Shown piece by piece: positions 46,945-55,813 of a DNA stretch of 64,000 nt. The notes under the pieces were generated by a model. It was not told the origin of the DNA, did no database searches, and saw nothing but the letters and a program-made list of their open reading frames with translations. Position 1 is the stretch's first letter, and each line of letters starts with the position of its first letter. Source of the DNA: an uncultured Alphaproteobacteria bacterium (GTDB lineage: Bacteria; Pseudomonadota; Alphaproteobacteria; Rhodobacterales; Rhodobacteraceae); NCBI GenBank assembly GCA_902573735.1, contig CACGLH010000001.1:186001-250000 (forward strand), given 5' to 3'. The translations under genes were made by a program, and so were the position numbers.

Positions 46945-47928
46945 TGATCTTGAAATTATACTATCAGCAAGTTCTCGAAGTAAACTTGTAATAGTGTTTT
47001 GTGGAATTTTTTGAATTTCTTCTTTTGCTTTTTTTGACCATCTTATAGCCTCTATTTTTGTTTTTTTTAAGGCATTATTATTATCTAAAATTTCTAAAAT
47101 TAATTTTAAGTCATTTTTTGTCTTTTGCTTCTTTTTGAAAAGTTTCTCAATTTTTTCTTTTTCAGAATTAGTACCTTCATTAAGAGTTATTATGATTGGA
47201 TAGGTTAATTTTGAGTTAAAAAAATCATTTCCTATTAACTTTCCCATAATTTTTTTATGGCCCATATAATCTAGATAATCGTCAATAAGTTGAAAACAAA
47301 TTCCAATCGATTTTCCATATGACTTAAAACTTTTTATTTGATTTAAATTGCTTGTAGCTATCATAGCACCAGTTTCACATGCAGCAGAAAAAAGTTCAGC
47401 AGTTTTTCCTTCAATAATTTTGAAATAAGTTTTTAAGTCAATATTGATATTTTTAATATTTGTAAGTTGTAAAACTTCGCTTTCAGCAATTAAAGCAGCG
47501 GCATTTGATAAAATTTCTAAAACACTTAGTGATTTAGTTGCGACCATTAATTGAAAAGCTCTAGAAAATAAAAAGTCACCAACTAAAATTGAAGATTTGT
47601 TATCCCAAAGTATATTTGCTGTTTTTTCTCCTCTACGTGTTGAACTTTCATCTACTACGTCATCATGTAATAATGTAGCAGTATGAATAAATTCAATAGT
47701 TGCAGCTAAAAGTATATGTTTATCTAATTTATAATTTAATGCCTCAGCAGTAGCAATACATAATAGAGGTCTTATTTTTTTTCCTCCTGACTCAAATATA
47801 TGTTTTGTAATTTCAGGTATTCTAGGAGCACTATCTGATTCCATCATTTTTGAAAATAATTGATCCATTAAACCTAGCTTGTGGCTAAGTAATTTTTGTA
47901 ATTTCAATATTGGATCATTTTGAGACAT
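46939..47928 (-). CDS. polyprenyl synthetase family protein (octaprenyl-diphosphate synthase-like)
   Basis: GGKKIRPLLCIATAEAL, LLHDDVVDESSTRRGEKTAN, FQLIDDYLDYMG. Confidence 0.95.
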   Translation of the reverse strand: MSQNDPILKLQKLLSHKLGLMDQLFSKMMESDSAPRIPEITKHIFESGGKKIRPLLCIATAEALNYKLDKHILLAATIEFIHTATLLHDDVVDESSTRRGEKTANILWDNKSSILVGDFLFSRAFQLMVATKSLSVLEILSNAAALIAESEVLQLTNIKNINIDLKTYFKIIEGKTAELFSAACETGAMIATSNLNQIKSFKSYGKSIGICFQLIDDYLDYMGHKKIMGKLIGNDFFNSKLTYPIIITLNEGTNSEKEKIEKLFKKKQKTKNDLKLILEILDNNNALKKTKIEAIRWSKKAKEEIQKIPQNTITSLLRELADSIISRSS

Positions 47929-48067
47929 AACAACTATACTTCGATTTTAATAGAATACAGGATTTAAATAAGTACTTAATTTTTATTTACTATTAACAAT
48001 TTTTGTAAAAAATTTTAATACAATATTCAATTAGTATATATTAATTTAAAAAAATTAAATAAATTCT

Positions 48068-48826
48068 ATGGACAATCAAATTACTGATATAACAAAAGAT
48101 TTATTTTTGGGTGGAAAATTATCGTTACTACAACCAAAAAAAGGTTTTAGAGCAGGGTTAGACTCAGTTTTATTAGCAGCGGCAGTAAATGCAAAATCTG
48201 GAGAAAAAGTTTTTGAAATTGGATCAGGAGTTGGAACAGTTTTATTTTGTTTGATGAGTAGAATTTCGGGTCTTAAGGCAACCGCCATTGAAATCATGAA
48301 TGAATATTATTCTCTTTCTTTAATAAATGCTAAGCAAAATAATTTTAAAGCAAATTTAATTTTAGGAGATTTTCTGAAAGATCAAAAATTAAAGCAAGAA
48401 AGTTTTGACCAAATTTTTTTTAATCCACCATATTACCCAATTCATAATTATAAAATTTCTGGTAATAAATTACTTGAAATTGCACATATTGAGTATCCTG
48501 GAATTTTAAAAAAATTGCTTTCTTATGCGTTAAAAAGATGTAAACCGTATGGTTATATAACATTAATTCATCGTCCTGCTAGACTTCCAGAAATTTTATC
48601 TATTTTAACAGATGGATCAGGTGATATAAAAATCCAACCAATTACAAGTTCTCACTCTAAAATTTCATCTAGAGTAATTATAAGAGCAAGAAAGTCAGCA
48701 AAAGGAGAGACTAAACTTTTTAATCCTATATCTCTTTATAAAAATTCAGACAAATCGGGGTTAAAAAAACAATATACCTCTAAAATCCAGGAAGTTTTAA
48801 AAAATGGTAATGCTTTAAATTTTTAA
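48068..48826 (+). CDS. SAM-dependent methyltransferase, TrmN6-like
   Basis: GFRAGLDSVLLAAAV, VFEIGSGVGTVLFCL, FDQIFFNPPYY. Confidence 0.9.
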   Translation: MDNQITDITKDLFLGGKLSLLQPKKGFRAGLDSVLLAAAVNAKSGEKVFEIGSGVGTVLFCLMSRISGLKATAIEIMNEYYSLSLINAKQNNFKANLILGDFLKDQKLKQESFDQIFFNPPYYPIHNYKISGNKLLEIAHIEYPGILKKLLSYALKRCKPYGYITLIHRPARLPEILSILTDGSGDIKIQPITSSHSKISSRVIIRARKSAKGETKLFNPISLYKNSDKSGLKKQYTSKIQEVLKNGNALNF

Positions 48827-48858
48827 AAAATATTTGCAACAACATTTATTTAGTGTAT

Positions 48859-48874
48859 CTTGTAAATGTACAAG
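48859..48874. promoter_or_regulatory. Perfect 6-bp inverted repeat CTTGTA-AATG-TACAAG (candidate operator)
   Basis: Direct sequence symmetry, located 32 nt upstream of the DUF465 start and overlapping a plausible promoter. Confidence 0.4.
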
Positions 48875-48906
48875 GTTTTGGGGGATCACAAACTAAGGAG
48901 AATCCA

Positions 48907-49077
48907 ATGACTTTGGAAACTTACGTAGCTGAGCTGAAGAAAAAACATGCTAAATTGTCTCTAGATGTAGATAATGAACAAAAAAAGCAATTTCCTGATA
49001 TGATGCTACTTTCAATTTTAAAAAAAGAAAAATTAATTATTAAAGAAAAATTAGTTCAAAAAGCTAGATTACTCTAA
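48907..49077 (+). CDS. YdcH/DUF465 family small protein
   Basis: MTLETYVAELKKKHAKLSLDVDNEQKKQFPDMMLLSILKKEKLIIKEKLVQKARLL; RBS AAGGAG upstream; start trimmed from ORF track. Confidence 0.85.
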   Translation: MTLETYVAELKKKHAKLSLDVDNEQKKQFPDMMLLSILKKEKLIIKEKLVQKARLL

Positions 49078-49783
49078 GAGCTGAAAGTAGTGGTTTAAAA
49101 ATTTTTTGATTATCAGTTTTTTCAGTTAAGCTATCTAAAGCTTTATTACCTACTTTGTTTGGTATTGTTTGTCCTATTCTTCTTTTTATAATCATTTCTA
49201 AACAATCCTTTTTAAATTCGGGATGACTTTGAATAGATATTGCAATTGGTTTTTCTAAATTGTCATAACACAAGATAGAATTTGGGCAAAAACTAGATCC
49301 ATAAATACGAAATGCGTTTTCAGGTTTAATTACAACTTGGTCTTGGTGGCTGGCATACCCAAAAAAATAATCTCCTATAATTTTTGACCATTTTGGATTC
49401 AATTTTCTTTCATATCTATGTACCCCAACTCCCCATCCTTTACTTGATTTTTCTACTTTTCCACCCAAAGCCTCAGCAATAACTTGGTGTCCAAAACATA
49501 TACCAATAAGAGGAGTTTTTAATTTATAGATTTTTTTTATCAGATTTTTTAATTTACTAATCCAGGGAACATTTTCGTATACTCCGTATGATGAACCAGT
49601 TATTAGCCATAAATCTGTATTATCAAGATTTTTTGGAAAGTCCTTATTTATCAAGTCATAGGTTTTTATTTCAAAATTTAAATTTGATTGTTTGAGTAAG
49701 TCATTAAACATTTTTGGATAATCCCCAAATTTATTTTCTAAATTTTGAGGCAACTTTCCTGTTTCTAATATCGATACTTTCAA
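49064..49783 (-). CDS. type 1 glutamine amidotransferase (GMP synthase-like domain)
   Basis: LITGSSYGVYENVPWI, LIGICFGHQVIAEALGGKVEKSSKGWGVGVH, IQSHPEF. Confidence 0.93.
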   Translation of the reverse strand: MKVSILETGKLPQNLENKFGDYPKMFNDLLKQSNLNFEIKTYDLINKDFPKNLDNTDLWLITGSSYGVYENVPWISKLKNLIKKIYKLKTPLIGICFGHQVIAEALGGKVEKSSKGWGVGVHRYERKLNPKWSKIIGDYFFGYASHQDQVVIKPENAFRIYGSSFCPNSILCYDNLEKPIAISIQSHPEFKKDCLEMIIKRRIGQTIPNKVGNKALDSLTEKTDNQKIFKPLLSALRVI

Positions 49784-49810
49784 AACTTTATCCCATTTAG
49801 TTTTTAACCT

Positions 49811-50359
49811 TTAAGATACTTTTTCAACTAACTCTATAAATAAATCCTGAACTTCTTTTTTTGACCAATCAATTGGACCAATTAATTGGCCTATATTTCT
49901 CTTTTCTTTTGATATAATTACTGAGAAAGGTAAGCCAATTACACCCAGCTCTAAAGCTAATTTTCCTTTAGGATCTCTATAATTTTCTAAATTCGAGAGG
50001 TTATATCTTTTAAAAAAAGCTAAAATCTTTTTAGGATTATTTCTACCAGTTGCTACTGTAACTATCTTAAGTTTTTTCGTATCAAATTTAGATTGCAGTT
50101 TATTTAAAGATGGCATTTCTTTCGTGCAAGGACTACACCAAGTTGCCCAAAAATTTATCAACAGTATATCGGTATTTTTATTAAGAATGTCTATTTCATT
50201 ATCATTAATATCTAATACGTTCAAATTTTTAAGTTGTTGAGAATTTTCATGAAAAAAGAACTTATTAACTTCGTTTTTTTCAGCAAAAGAGATATTTGCA
50301 AAAAACGTCATCAAAGCGTATAAAAAAAAGAAACATCCAATTCGCATATTTAATAACAA
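49811..50359 (-). CDS. TlpA family thiol:disulfide oxidoreductase
   Basis: Signal segment; LLINFWATWCSPCTKEMPSLNKL; GLPFSVIIS. Confidence 0.95.
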   Translation of the reverse strand: MLLNMRIGCFFFLYALMTFFANISFAEKNEVNKFFFHENSQQLKNLNVLDINDNEIDILNKNTDILLINFWATWCSPCTKEMPSLNKLQSKFDTKKLKIVTVATGRNNPKKILAFFKRYNLSNLENYRDPKGKLALELGVIGLPFSVIISKEKRNIGQLIGPIDWSKKEVQDLFIELVEKVS

Positions 50360-50387
50360 ATACTTTCAAAAATAGTTAGAGGCGGAA

Positions 50388-51788
50388 ATGTCAAACAAAA
50401 AATCTCATGATACAAATTTAATGTGGGGAGGACGATTTTCAAGTCCACAGGATAATATTATGGAGGCTATTAATTCTTCGATAGATGTGGATCATCGTAT
50501 GGTTCTTCAAGATATTGAAGGTTCTATTGCTCATGTGAATATGCTTAAATTTCAAAAAATAATATCAACAAAAATTTGTGATAATATCATTAAAGGTCTC
50601 ATAGTAATTCAAGATGAAGTAATTAACGGTAAGTTTATTTATGATAGGAAATTTGAAGACATTCATATGAATGTTGAAAAAAAATTATATGACATAATTG
50701 GAGGCGATGCTGGATATTTGCACATTGCAAGATCTAGGAATGATCAAGTAGTAACTGATTTTAAAATGTGGGTTAGAGACTCTATACAAAATTTAGTTTC
50801 AAAAATTTCTGCAAATATGAAAACTTTTTTAATGATTGCAGATAATAATTTTAATACTTTAATGCCTGGATTTACTCATTTACAAACTGCGCAGCCAATC
50901 ACATTTGGCCATCATATTTTGGCTTATATAGAAATGCTTGATAGGGATAAGAATCGGTTTATTGAAGCAAAAAATAGGTTAAATGAATGTCCATTAGGCT
51001 CTGCTGCTTTAGCCGGAACTTCTTATCCAATTGATCGCTTTTTTACATCTGAAAAACTTGGTTTTGATAAACCAACCTCTAATAGTATTGATGCTGTTTC
51101 TGATAGAGATTTTGTACTTGATTTTCTATCTGCATCTTCAATTTGTGCAACGCATTTGAGTCGTTTTGCAGAAGAACTAGTAATATGGGCAAGTGATGGT
51201 TTTGCTTTTATTGAGATATCAGATAGTTTTTCAACTGGATCATCCATTATGCCACAAAAAAGAAATCCAGATGCTGCAGAATTAATTAGAGCTAAAGTTT
51301 CAAATATAACAGGGTCTTTATTTTCAATGTTCACTATACTAAAGGGTTTGCCATTAGCTTATTCTAAAGATTTACAAGAGGATAAAGAGCTAGTTTTTAG
51401 ATCATATGATAATCTATCGCTTATGCTTGAAGTAATGAATAAAATGATGAAAGAAATAACTATTAACAAAGATAACCTTAGAAAAATGACTTCATCTTAT
51501 TTTATAACTGCGACTGATTTAGCAGATTATCTAGTAAAGCACTATGATTATAGTTTCAGAAAATCACATCAAATTGTTGGGAAATTAGTGCTTAAGGCGG
51601 AAAAGCTTGATTGTGATTTAAAAGACCTTAAGTTATCTGAATTTAAAAAAATAGATCCAAATATTGATGATAGTGTTTATAAGATTCTTTCAATTGAAAA
51701 TTCAGTTGATATGAGAACATCATATGGTGGGACATCTCCATCAGAGGTAAAAAAGAGAGTAAAAGAATGGAAAAAAAAATTAAAATAA
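50388..51788 (+). CDS. argH: argininosuccinate lyase
   Basis: MWGGRFSSPQDNIMEAINSSIDVD, MPGFTHLQTAQPITFGHH, GSSIMPQKRNPDAAELIRAK. Confidence 0.99.
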   Translation: MSNKKSHDTNLMWGGRFSSPQDNIMEAINSSIDVDHRMVLQDIEGSIAHVNMLKFQKIISTKICDNIIKGLIVIQDEVINGKFIYDRKFEDIHMNVEKKLYDIIGGDAGYLHIARSRNDQVVTDFKMWVRDSIQNLVSKISANMKTFLMIADNNFNTLMPGFTHLQTAQPITFGHHILAYIEMLDRDKNRFIEAKNRLNECPLGSAALAGTSYPIDRFFTSEKLGFDKPTSNSIDAVSDRDFVLDFLSASSICATHLSRFAEELVIWASDGFAFIEISDSFSTGSSIMPQKRNPDAAELIRAKVSNITGSLFSMFTILKGLPLAYSKDLQEDKELVFRSYDNLSLMLEVMNKMMKEITINKDNLRKMTSSYFITATDLADYLVKHYDYSFRKSHQIVGKLVLKAEKLDCDLKDLKLSEFKKIDPNIDDSVYKILSIENSVDMRTSYGGTSPSEVKKRVKEWKKKLK

Positions 51789-51892
51789 GTATTCAATTTA
51801 TATGTTTAATTACACTTAGCTTTTTATTAGGATGTGGTGTTAAGGGTGATCCACAGGAACCTTTGATTGGATCAACACATAGTAAAAAATAA
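51767..51892 (+). CDS. lptM: small LptM-like lipoprotein: MEKKIKISIQFICLITLSFLLGCGVKGDPQEPLIGSTHSKK
   Basis: Manual translation; hydrophobic signal plus lipobox LLGC followed by GVKGDPQEP; located between argH and lysA as in many Proteobacteria; below ORF-track length cutoff. Confidence 0.85.
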   Translation: MEKKIKISIQFICLITLSFLLGCGVKGDPQEPLIGSTHSKK

Positions 51893-51937
51893 AGAAATTT
51901 TTAATTCCAAATATTAACAATATTAAAACAAAAAATT

Positions 51938-53233
51938 ATGTCTGAAAAAATAACAAAAAAAATTAATGATTTTTTTATTTATAAAAATAATAATTTGTAT
52001 GTGGAAGATGTTTCGGTCATTAACATTGCAAATAATATTAAAACCCCATTTTATGTATACTCAACAGCGTCATTGAGAAGACGATATATAGATTTGGCTA
52101 CAAGCCTAAGAAATATAAAACATTCGTTATATTTTTCAGTAAAATCAAATTCAAATCTTGCAGTATTGAGAGTGTTATCTTTATTAGGTTCTGGAATGGA
52201 TGTTGTATCTGGAGGTGAATACCTAAGGGCCCAAAAAGCAGGTGTTCCAGGTTATAAAGTTGTATTTTCAGGAGTTGGAAAAACTTTTGATGAGATTAAA
52301 TTGGCTTTAAATGGTGGAATTCGGCAATTTAACGTTGAAAGTATACCTGAAATTATAATGATAAACAAAATTGCTTCATCATTGGGTAAAAAAGCGCCAA
52401 TTTCAATAAGAGTGAATCCTGATGTGGATGCGAAAACTCATAAAAAAATTATGACAGGTACGTCAGAAAATAAATTTGGGATTCCCCTCAATTCTGCATT
52501 AGAAGTTTATAAAATGGCTTCTGAATTAAATAGTATAGAAATAGTTGGAATTGATCTTCATATTGGAAGTCAGATTACGGATTTATTACCATTTGAGACT
52601 GCGTTTATAAAAATTGCTAGTTTTATTGAAAAATTAAGAGAAGAAGGTCATTCAATAGATAGAGTAGATATAGGGGGTGGGCTAGGTATAAGCTACTCCA
52701 CAAAAGAGGAAGATCCTATATCAATTGACAAGTTTTCGATCATGTTGAGTAAGATTTTTAGCAAATTGAATATAGAAATTCAACTTGAGCCAGGAAGATT
52801 TATATCAGGTAACTCTGGTCTTTTGATAACGTCAGTAGTGTATTTGAAGGAAGGGACGAATAAAAATTTCTTGATAATTGATGCAGCAATGAATGATCTA
52901 TTAAGACCAGCTATATATGACGCAGAGCATGAATTTTTACCTGTAAGTGAGTCAAAAAATAATGACAATAAAATAGTCGCAGATATCGTGGGACCTATAT
53001 GTGAGAGTTCTGATGTATTTTCAAAAAATACAATCCTCCCAAAAATGACAAGTGGTGATTTTTTGGCTATTTATTCTGCAGGAGCATATGGGGCTGTTAT
53101 GTCATCAGAATATAATTCGAGACCCTTAATACCAGAATTAATAGTTAATGAAAACTTGGTTTCAGTCATAAGGAGTAGACCAAAGATTGAAGAAGTTATT
53201 AAAAGAGACCAAATCCCTTATTGGTTGAGATGA
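51938..53233 (+). CDS. lysA: diaminopimelate decarboxylase
   Basis: TPFYVYSTASLRRRY, YFSVKSNSNLAVLR, GIDLHIGSQI, IGGGLGISY, EPGRFISGNSGLL, GAYGAVMSSEYNSRP. Confidence 0.99.
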   Translation: MSEKITKKINDFFIYKNNNLYVEDVSVINIANNIKTPFYVYSTASLRRRYIDLATSLRNIKHSLYFSVKSNSNLAVLRVLSLLGSGMDVVSGGEYLRAQKAGVPGYKVVFSGVGKTFDEIKLALNGGIRQFNVESIPEIIMINKIASSLGKKAPISIRVNPDVDAKTHKKIMTGTSENKFGIPLNSALEVYKMASELNSIEIVGIDLHIGSQITDLLPFETAFIKIASFIEKLREEGHSIDRVDIGGGLGISYSTKEEDPISIDKFSIMLSKIFSKLNIEIQLEPGRFISGNSGLLITSVVYLKEGTNKNFLIIDAAMNDLLRPAIYDAEHEFLPVSESKNNDNKIVADIVGPICESSDVFSKNTILPKMTSGDFLAIYSAGAYGAVMSSEYNSRPLIPELIVNENLVSVIRSRPKIEEVIKRDQIPYWLR

Positions 53234-53245
53234 TTAAAGGATTAT

Positions 53246-53866
53246 TTATTTCATCAATTGTCTTTGAATGATTTGACTTAAATTAGTTACAAAAAAATCA
53301 ATATAATCTTTAAACATCAGTAATTCCTCCTCATATATTGTGTTTTGACCAATAAAAAATTCAGGTATTTGGTAAAAAATGTAACCACTGATAAAAAAAA
53401 TACTTATTATTATAAATCCTAGATAGCTTTTATTTAGTCCCCTTTCACTCTTAATTATAGTTGGTTCATCTTTGTTTTTTAATTTATCTCTAATATTTTC
53501 AACCCTATTCATCGAATTAGAGTTGGTATAAGACAGATTATTTTCACTATTTCGATTTTTTTCAATTTCAGAAATAGCCAATGAGGATAATAACTCTTTT
53601 TCTTGTTGTGAACTTAAAATACTTTCTTTTTCACCTGTTTCTTTTGAAATTATTTTACTTTTATTTAAAGAATTTTTTATTAAATTTTCTCTTCTATTTA
53701 ATTCAGTAGAAAATGAATCTTCTAAATTTAATTTAGTAACTTTTCCATCAACATGCTGGTACCAATAATTTGAACAATTAAAACACTTTACTTTTCTTCC
53801 TTTCTGAGAAAGCAGTTTTTTTTCAATTTCATAATTTGAGTTACAATGGGGACACTTTATAATCAT
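53246..53866 (-). CDS. MJ0042-type zinc-ribbon membrane protein
   Basis: MIIKCPHCNSNYEIEKKLLSQKGRKVKCFNCSNYW; one C-terminal-half TM (YLGFIIISIFFISGYIFYQI). Confidence 0.88.
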   Translation of the reverse strand: MIIKCPHCNSNYEIEKKLLSQKGRKVKCFNCSNYWYQHVDGKVTKLNLEDSFSTELNRRENLIKNSLNKSKIISKETGEKESILSSQQEKELLSSLAISEIEKNRNSENNLSYTNSNSMNRVENIRDKLKNKDEPTIIKSERGLNKSYLGFIIISIFFISGYIFYQIPEFFIGQNTIYEEELLMFKDYIDFFVTNLSQIIQRQLMK

Positions 53867-53996
53867 GATAATTTGTCATTCAAAAAAAATATTAATGTAT
53901 TAAGAGTTATGAAATTATGATTTAAATATAATTAAATTATTTTTTTAATTTAAATTTTAGGTGCATTAGTATTTAATTTGTTTTGAGTTTGTAATA

Positions 53997-54725
53997 ATGA
54001 AATTTATCATAACAATAATTCGTGGATTAATAAATGACATATTGATATTTTTTTCTATGTTTGTTCTTGGTATTATAGGTCTACCATTTTCTATTATCTC
54101 AAAGAAATGGGCTTACAAGTTTATAAAACTTTATTGCTTGTCATGTTTTTTGATTTTAAGAACAATTTCAAATATTCGTGTAGAGTGTAGAGGTAAAATA
54201 CCAACAGAAAACGTTTTAATTTGTTCTAAACACATGTCATTTTTAGACATTATTATGCTAGCTTATTTTCTTCCTGAATTTAGTTTTGTAATGAAAAAAG
54301 AGATTGTGTTTACTCCAATAATCGGAATTTATGCTTTAAGAGTAGGGTGTGTGCCAGTTAAAAGAGGCTCTAGATCAAAAGCATTGACTAAAATGGTTTC
54401 AGATTATGATCAACATTCATATAATCAGGATAACCGACAAATAGTAATATATCCGCAAGGAACTAGGGTTTTACCAAATCAAACAAAGGAATATAAAGTT
54501 GGAGCAGGTGTATTGTATGGTAAATTTAATTTGCCTTGCCATTTGGTAGGAACAAATTCTGGCATTTTTTGGCCAAAAGGAAGTTGGGTGCGAAAATCAG
54601 GAACAGCAGTTATTGATTTTTTTGAAGTAATTGAACCTGGTATGTCATTAAACAATTTTATGAAAAGAATTGAAAAAAATATTGAAGATCGCTCTAATCT
54701 ATTGATGAAAGATTATCTAAAGTAA
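53997..54725 (+). CDS. plsC: 1-acyl-sn-glycerol-3-phosphate acyltransferase
   Basis: VLICSKHMSFLDIIML (HX4D variant context), VPVKRGSRSKAL, IVIYPQGTRVLPNQ. Confidence 0.93.
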   Translation: MKFIITIIRGLINDILIFFSMFVLGIIGLPFSIISKKWAYKFIKLYCLSCFLILRTISNIRVECRGKIPTENVLICSKHMSFLDIIMLAYFLPEFSFVMKKEIVFTPIIGIYALRVGCVPVKRGSRSKALTKMVSDYDQHSYNQDNRQIVIYPQGTRVLPNQTKEYKVGAGVLYGKFNLPCHLVGTNSGIFWPKGSWVRKSGTAVIDFFEVIEPGMSLNNFMKRIEKNIEDRSNLLMKDYLK

Positions 54726-54735
54726 ACTGTTCATT

Positions 54736-55695
54736 TTATAATTTAAACTTGCCTACATCCAAAAACTTTTTTCTTCTTTCTTCTAGTATTTGGTCAGGAG
54801 TAATTTTATTGAATTTTTTTAATGATCTTTCTAGAGATTTCCCAACTTTTAAAATAATTTCATTTATATTTCTATGAGCTCCACCTATTGGTTCTGATAT
54901 TATTTCGTCAACTATTCCTAATTTAGTTAAATCCCCTGCAGTTAATTTGAGAGCTTCTGCTGCTTCTTTCATTTTATCTGAATTTTTCCATAAAATTGAG
55001 GCACAGCCTTCTGGGGATATTACTGAATAGATTGAATGTTCAAGCATTATAATTTTATTCGAAGAAGCAAGAGCCACTGCTCCCCCAGATCCCCCTTCAC
55101 CAATGATAATTGAAATTAATGGAACTTTTATTTGCATACATTTTGCTATTGAGCTAGCTATAGCTTCAGCCTGTCCTCTTTCTTCCGCACCCTTCCCTGG
55201 ATAGGCACCAGGTGTGTCAATAAAGGTTATTACAGGAAGATTAAATTTGTCAGCTAAATTCATTAATCTTACTGCTTTTCTATAACCTTCGGGTCTTGCC
55301 ATCCCAAAATTATGTTGAATTCTTGACTTTGTGTCGTCTCCTTTTTCATGTCCAATGATAACAATTGGTGTATCATTCAATCTTGCTAATCCTCCAATTA
55401 TTGATTTGTCTTCTGCAAATTTTTTATCACCTGCAAGTGGTATAAATTCAGTCATAAGTTTTTTTATATAAAGAGATGAATGTGGCCGTTCAGGATGTCT
55501 TGCAATCTGACATTTATGCCAAGGTGTTAAGTCTGAATATAATTTTTTTAATAATTGTTTTGATTTTTTTTCAATTTCTTTTATGTCATCATTTTTTTGT
55601 TTTTCTTCATTTTGGGATGAATTAATAGAACGTAACTCATTGGCTTTACCATCTAGTAAAGCAAGCTCTTTTTCAAAATCTAAATAGTGTTGCAT
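54736..55695 (-). CDS. accA: acetyl-CoA carboxylase carboxyltransferase subunit alpha
   Basis: [71 protein letters not shown]. Confidence 0.99.
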   Translation of the reverse strand: MQHYLDFEKELALLDGKANELRSINSSQNEEKQKNDDIKEIEKKSKQLLKKLYSDLTPWHKCQIARHPERPHSSLYIKKLMTEFIPLAGDKKFAEDKSIIGGLARLNDTPIVIIGHEKGDDTKSRIQHNFGMARPEGYRKAVRLMNLADKFNLPVITFIDTPGAYPGKGAEERGQAEAIASSIAKCMQIKVPLISIIIGEGGSGGAVALASSNKIIMLEHSIYSVISPEGCASILWKNSDKMKEAAEALKLTAGDLTKLGIVDEIISEPIGGAHRNINEIILKVGKSLERSLKKFNKITPDQILEERRKKFLDVGKFKL

Positions 55696-55813
55696 TTTTA
55701 AATCTTAAATTATTCTTTTGATTTAATTGATCGAACTACTCTTTGATAAAATTTCATATATCAGTTAATATTATTTATCCATATAAATTATTTTATTTTA
55801 TAAAATTTTATAT

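Noticed and set aside
48000-48030. AATTTTT/AAAAATT inverted repeat between the polyprenyl synthetase and methyltransferase genes
   Set aside because: Low-complexity A/T symmetry common in this genome; no flanking support as a terminator or operator.
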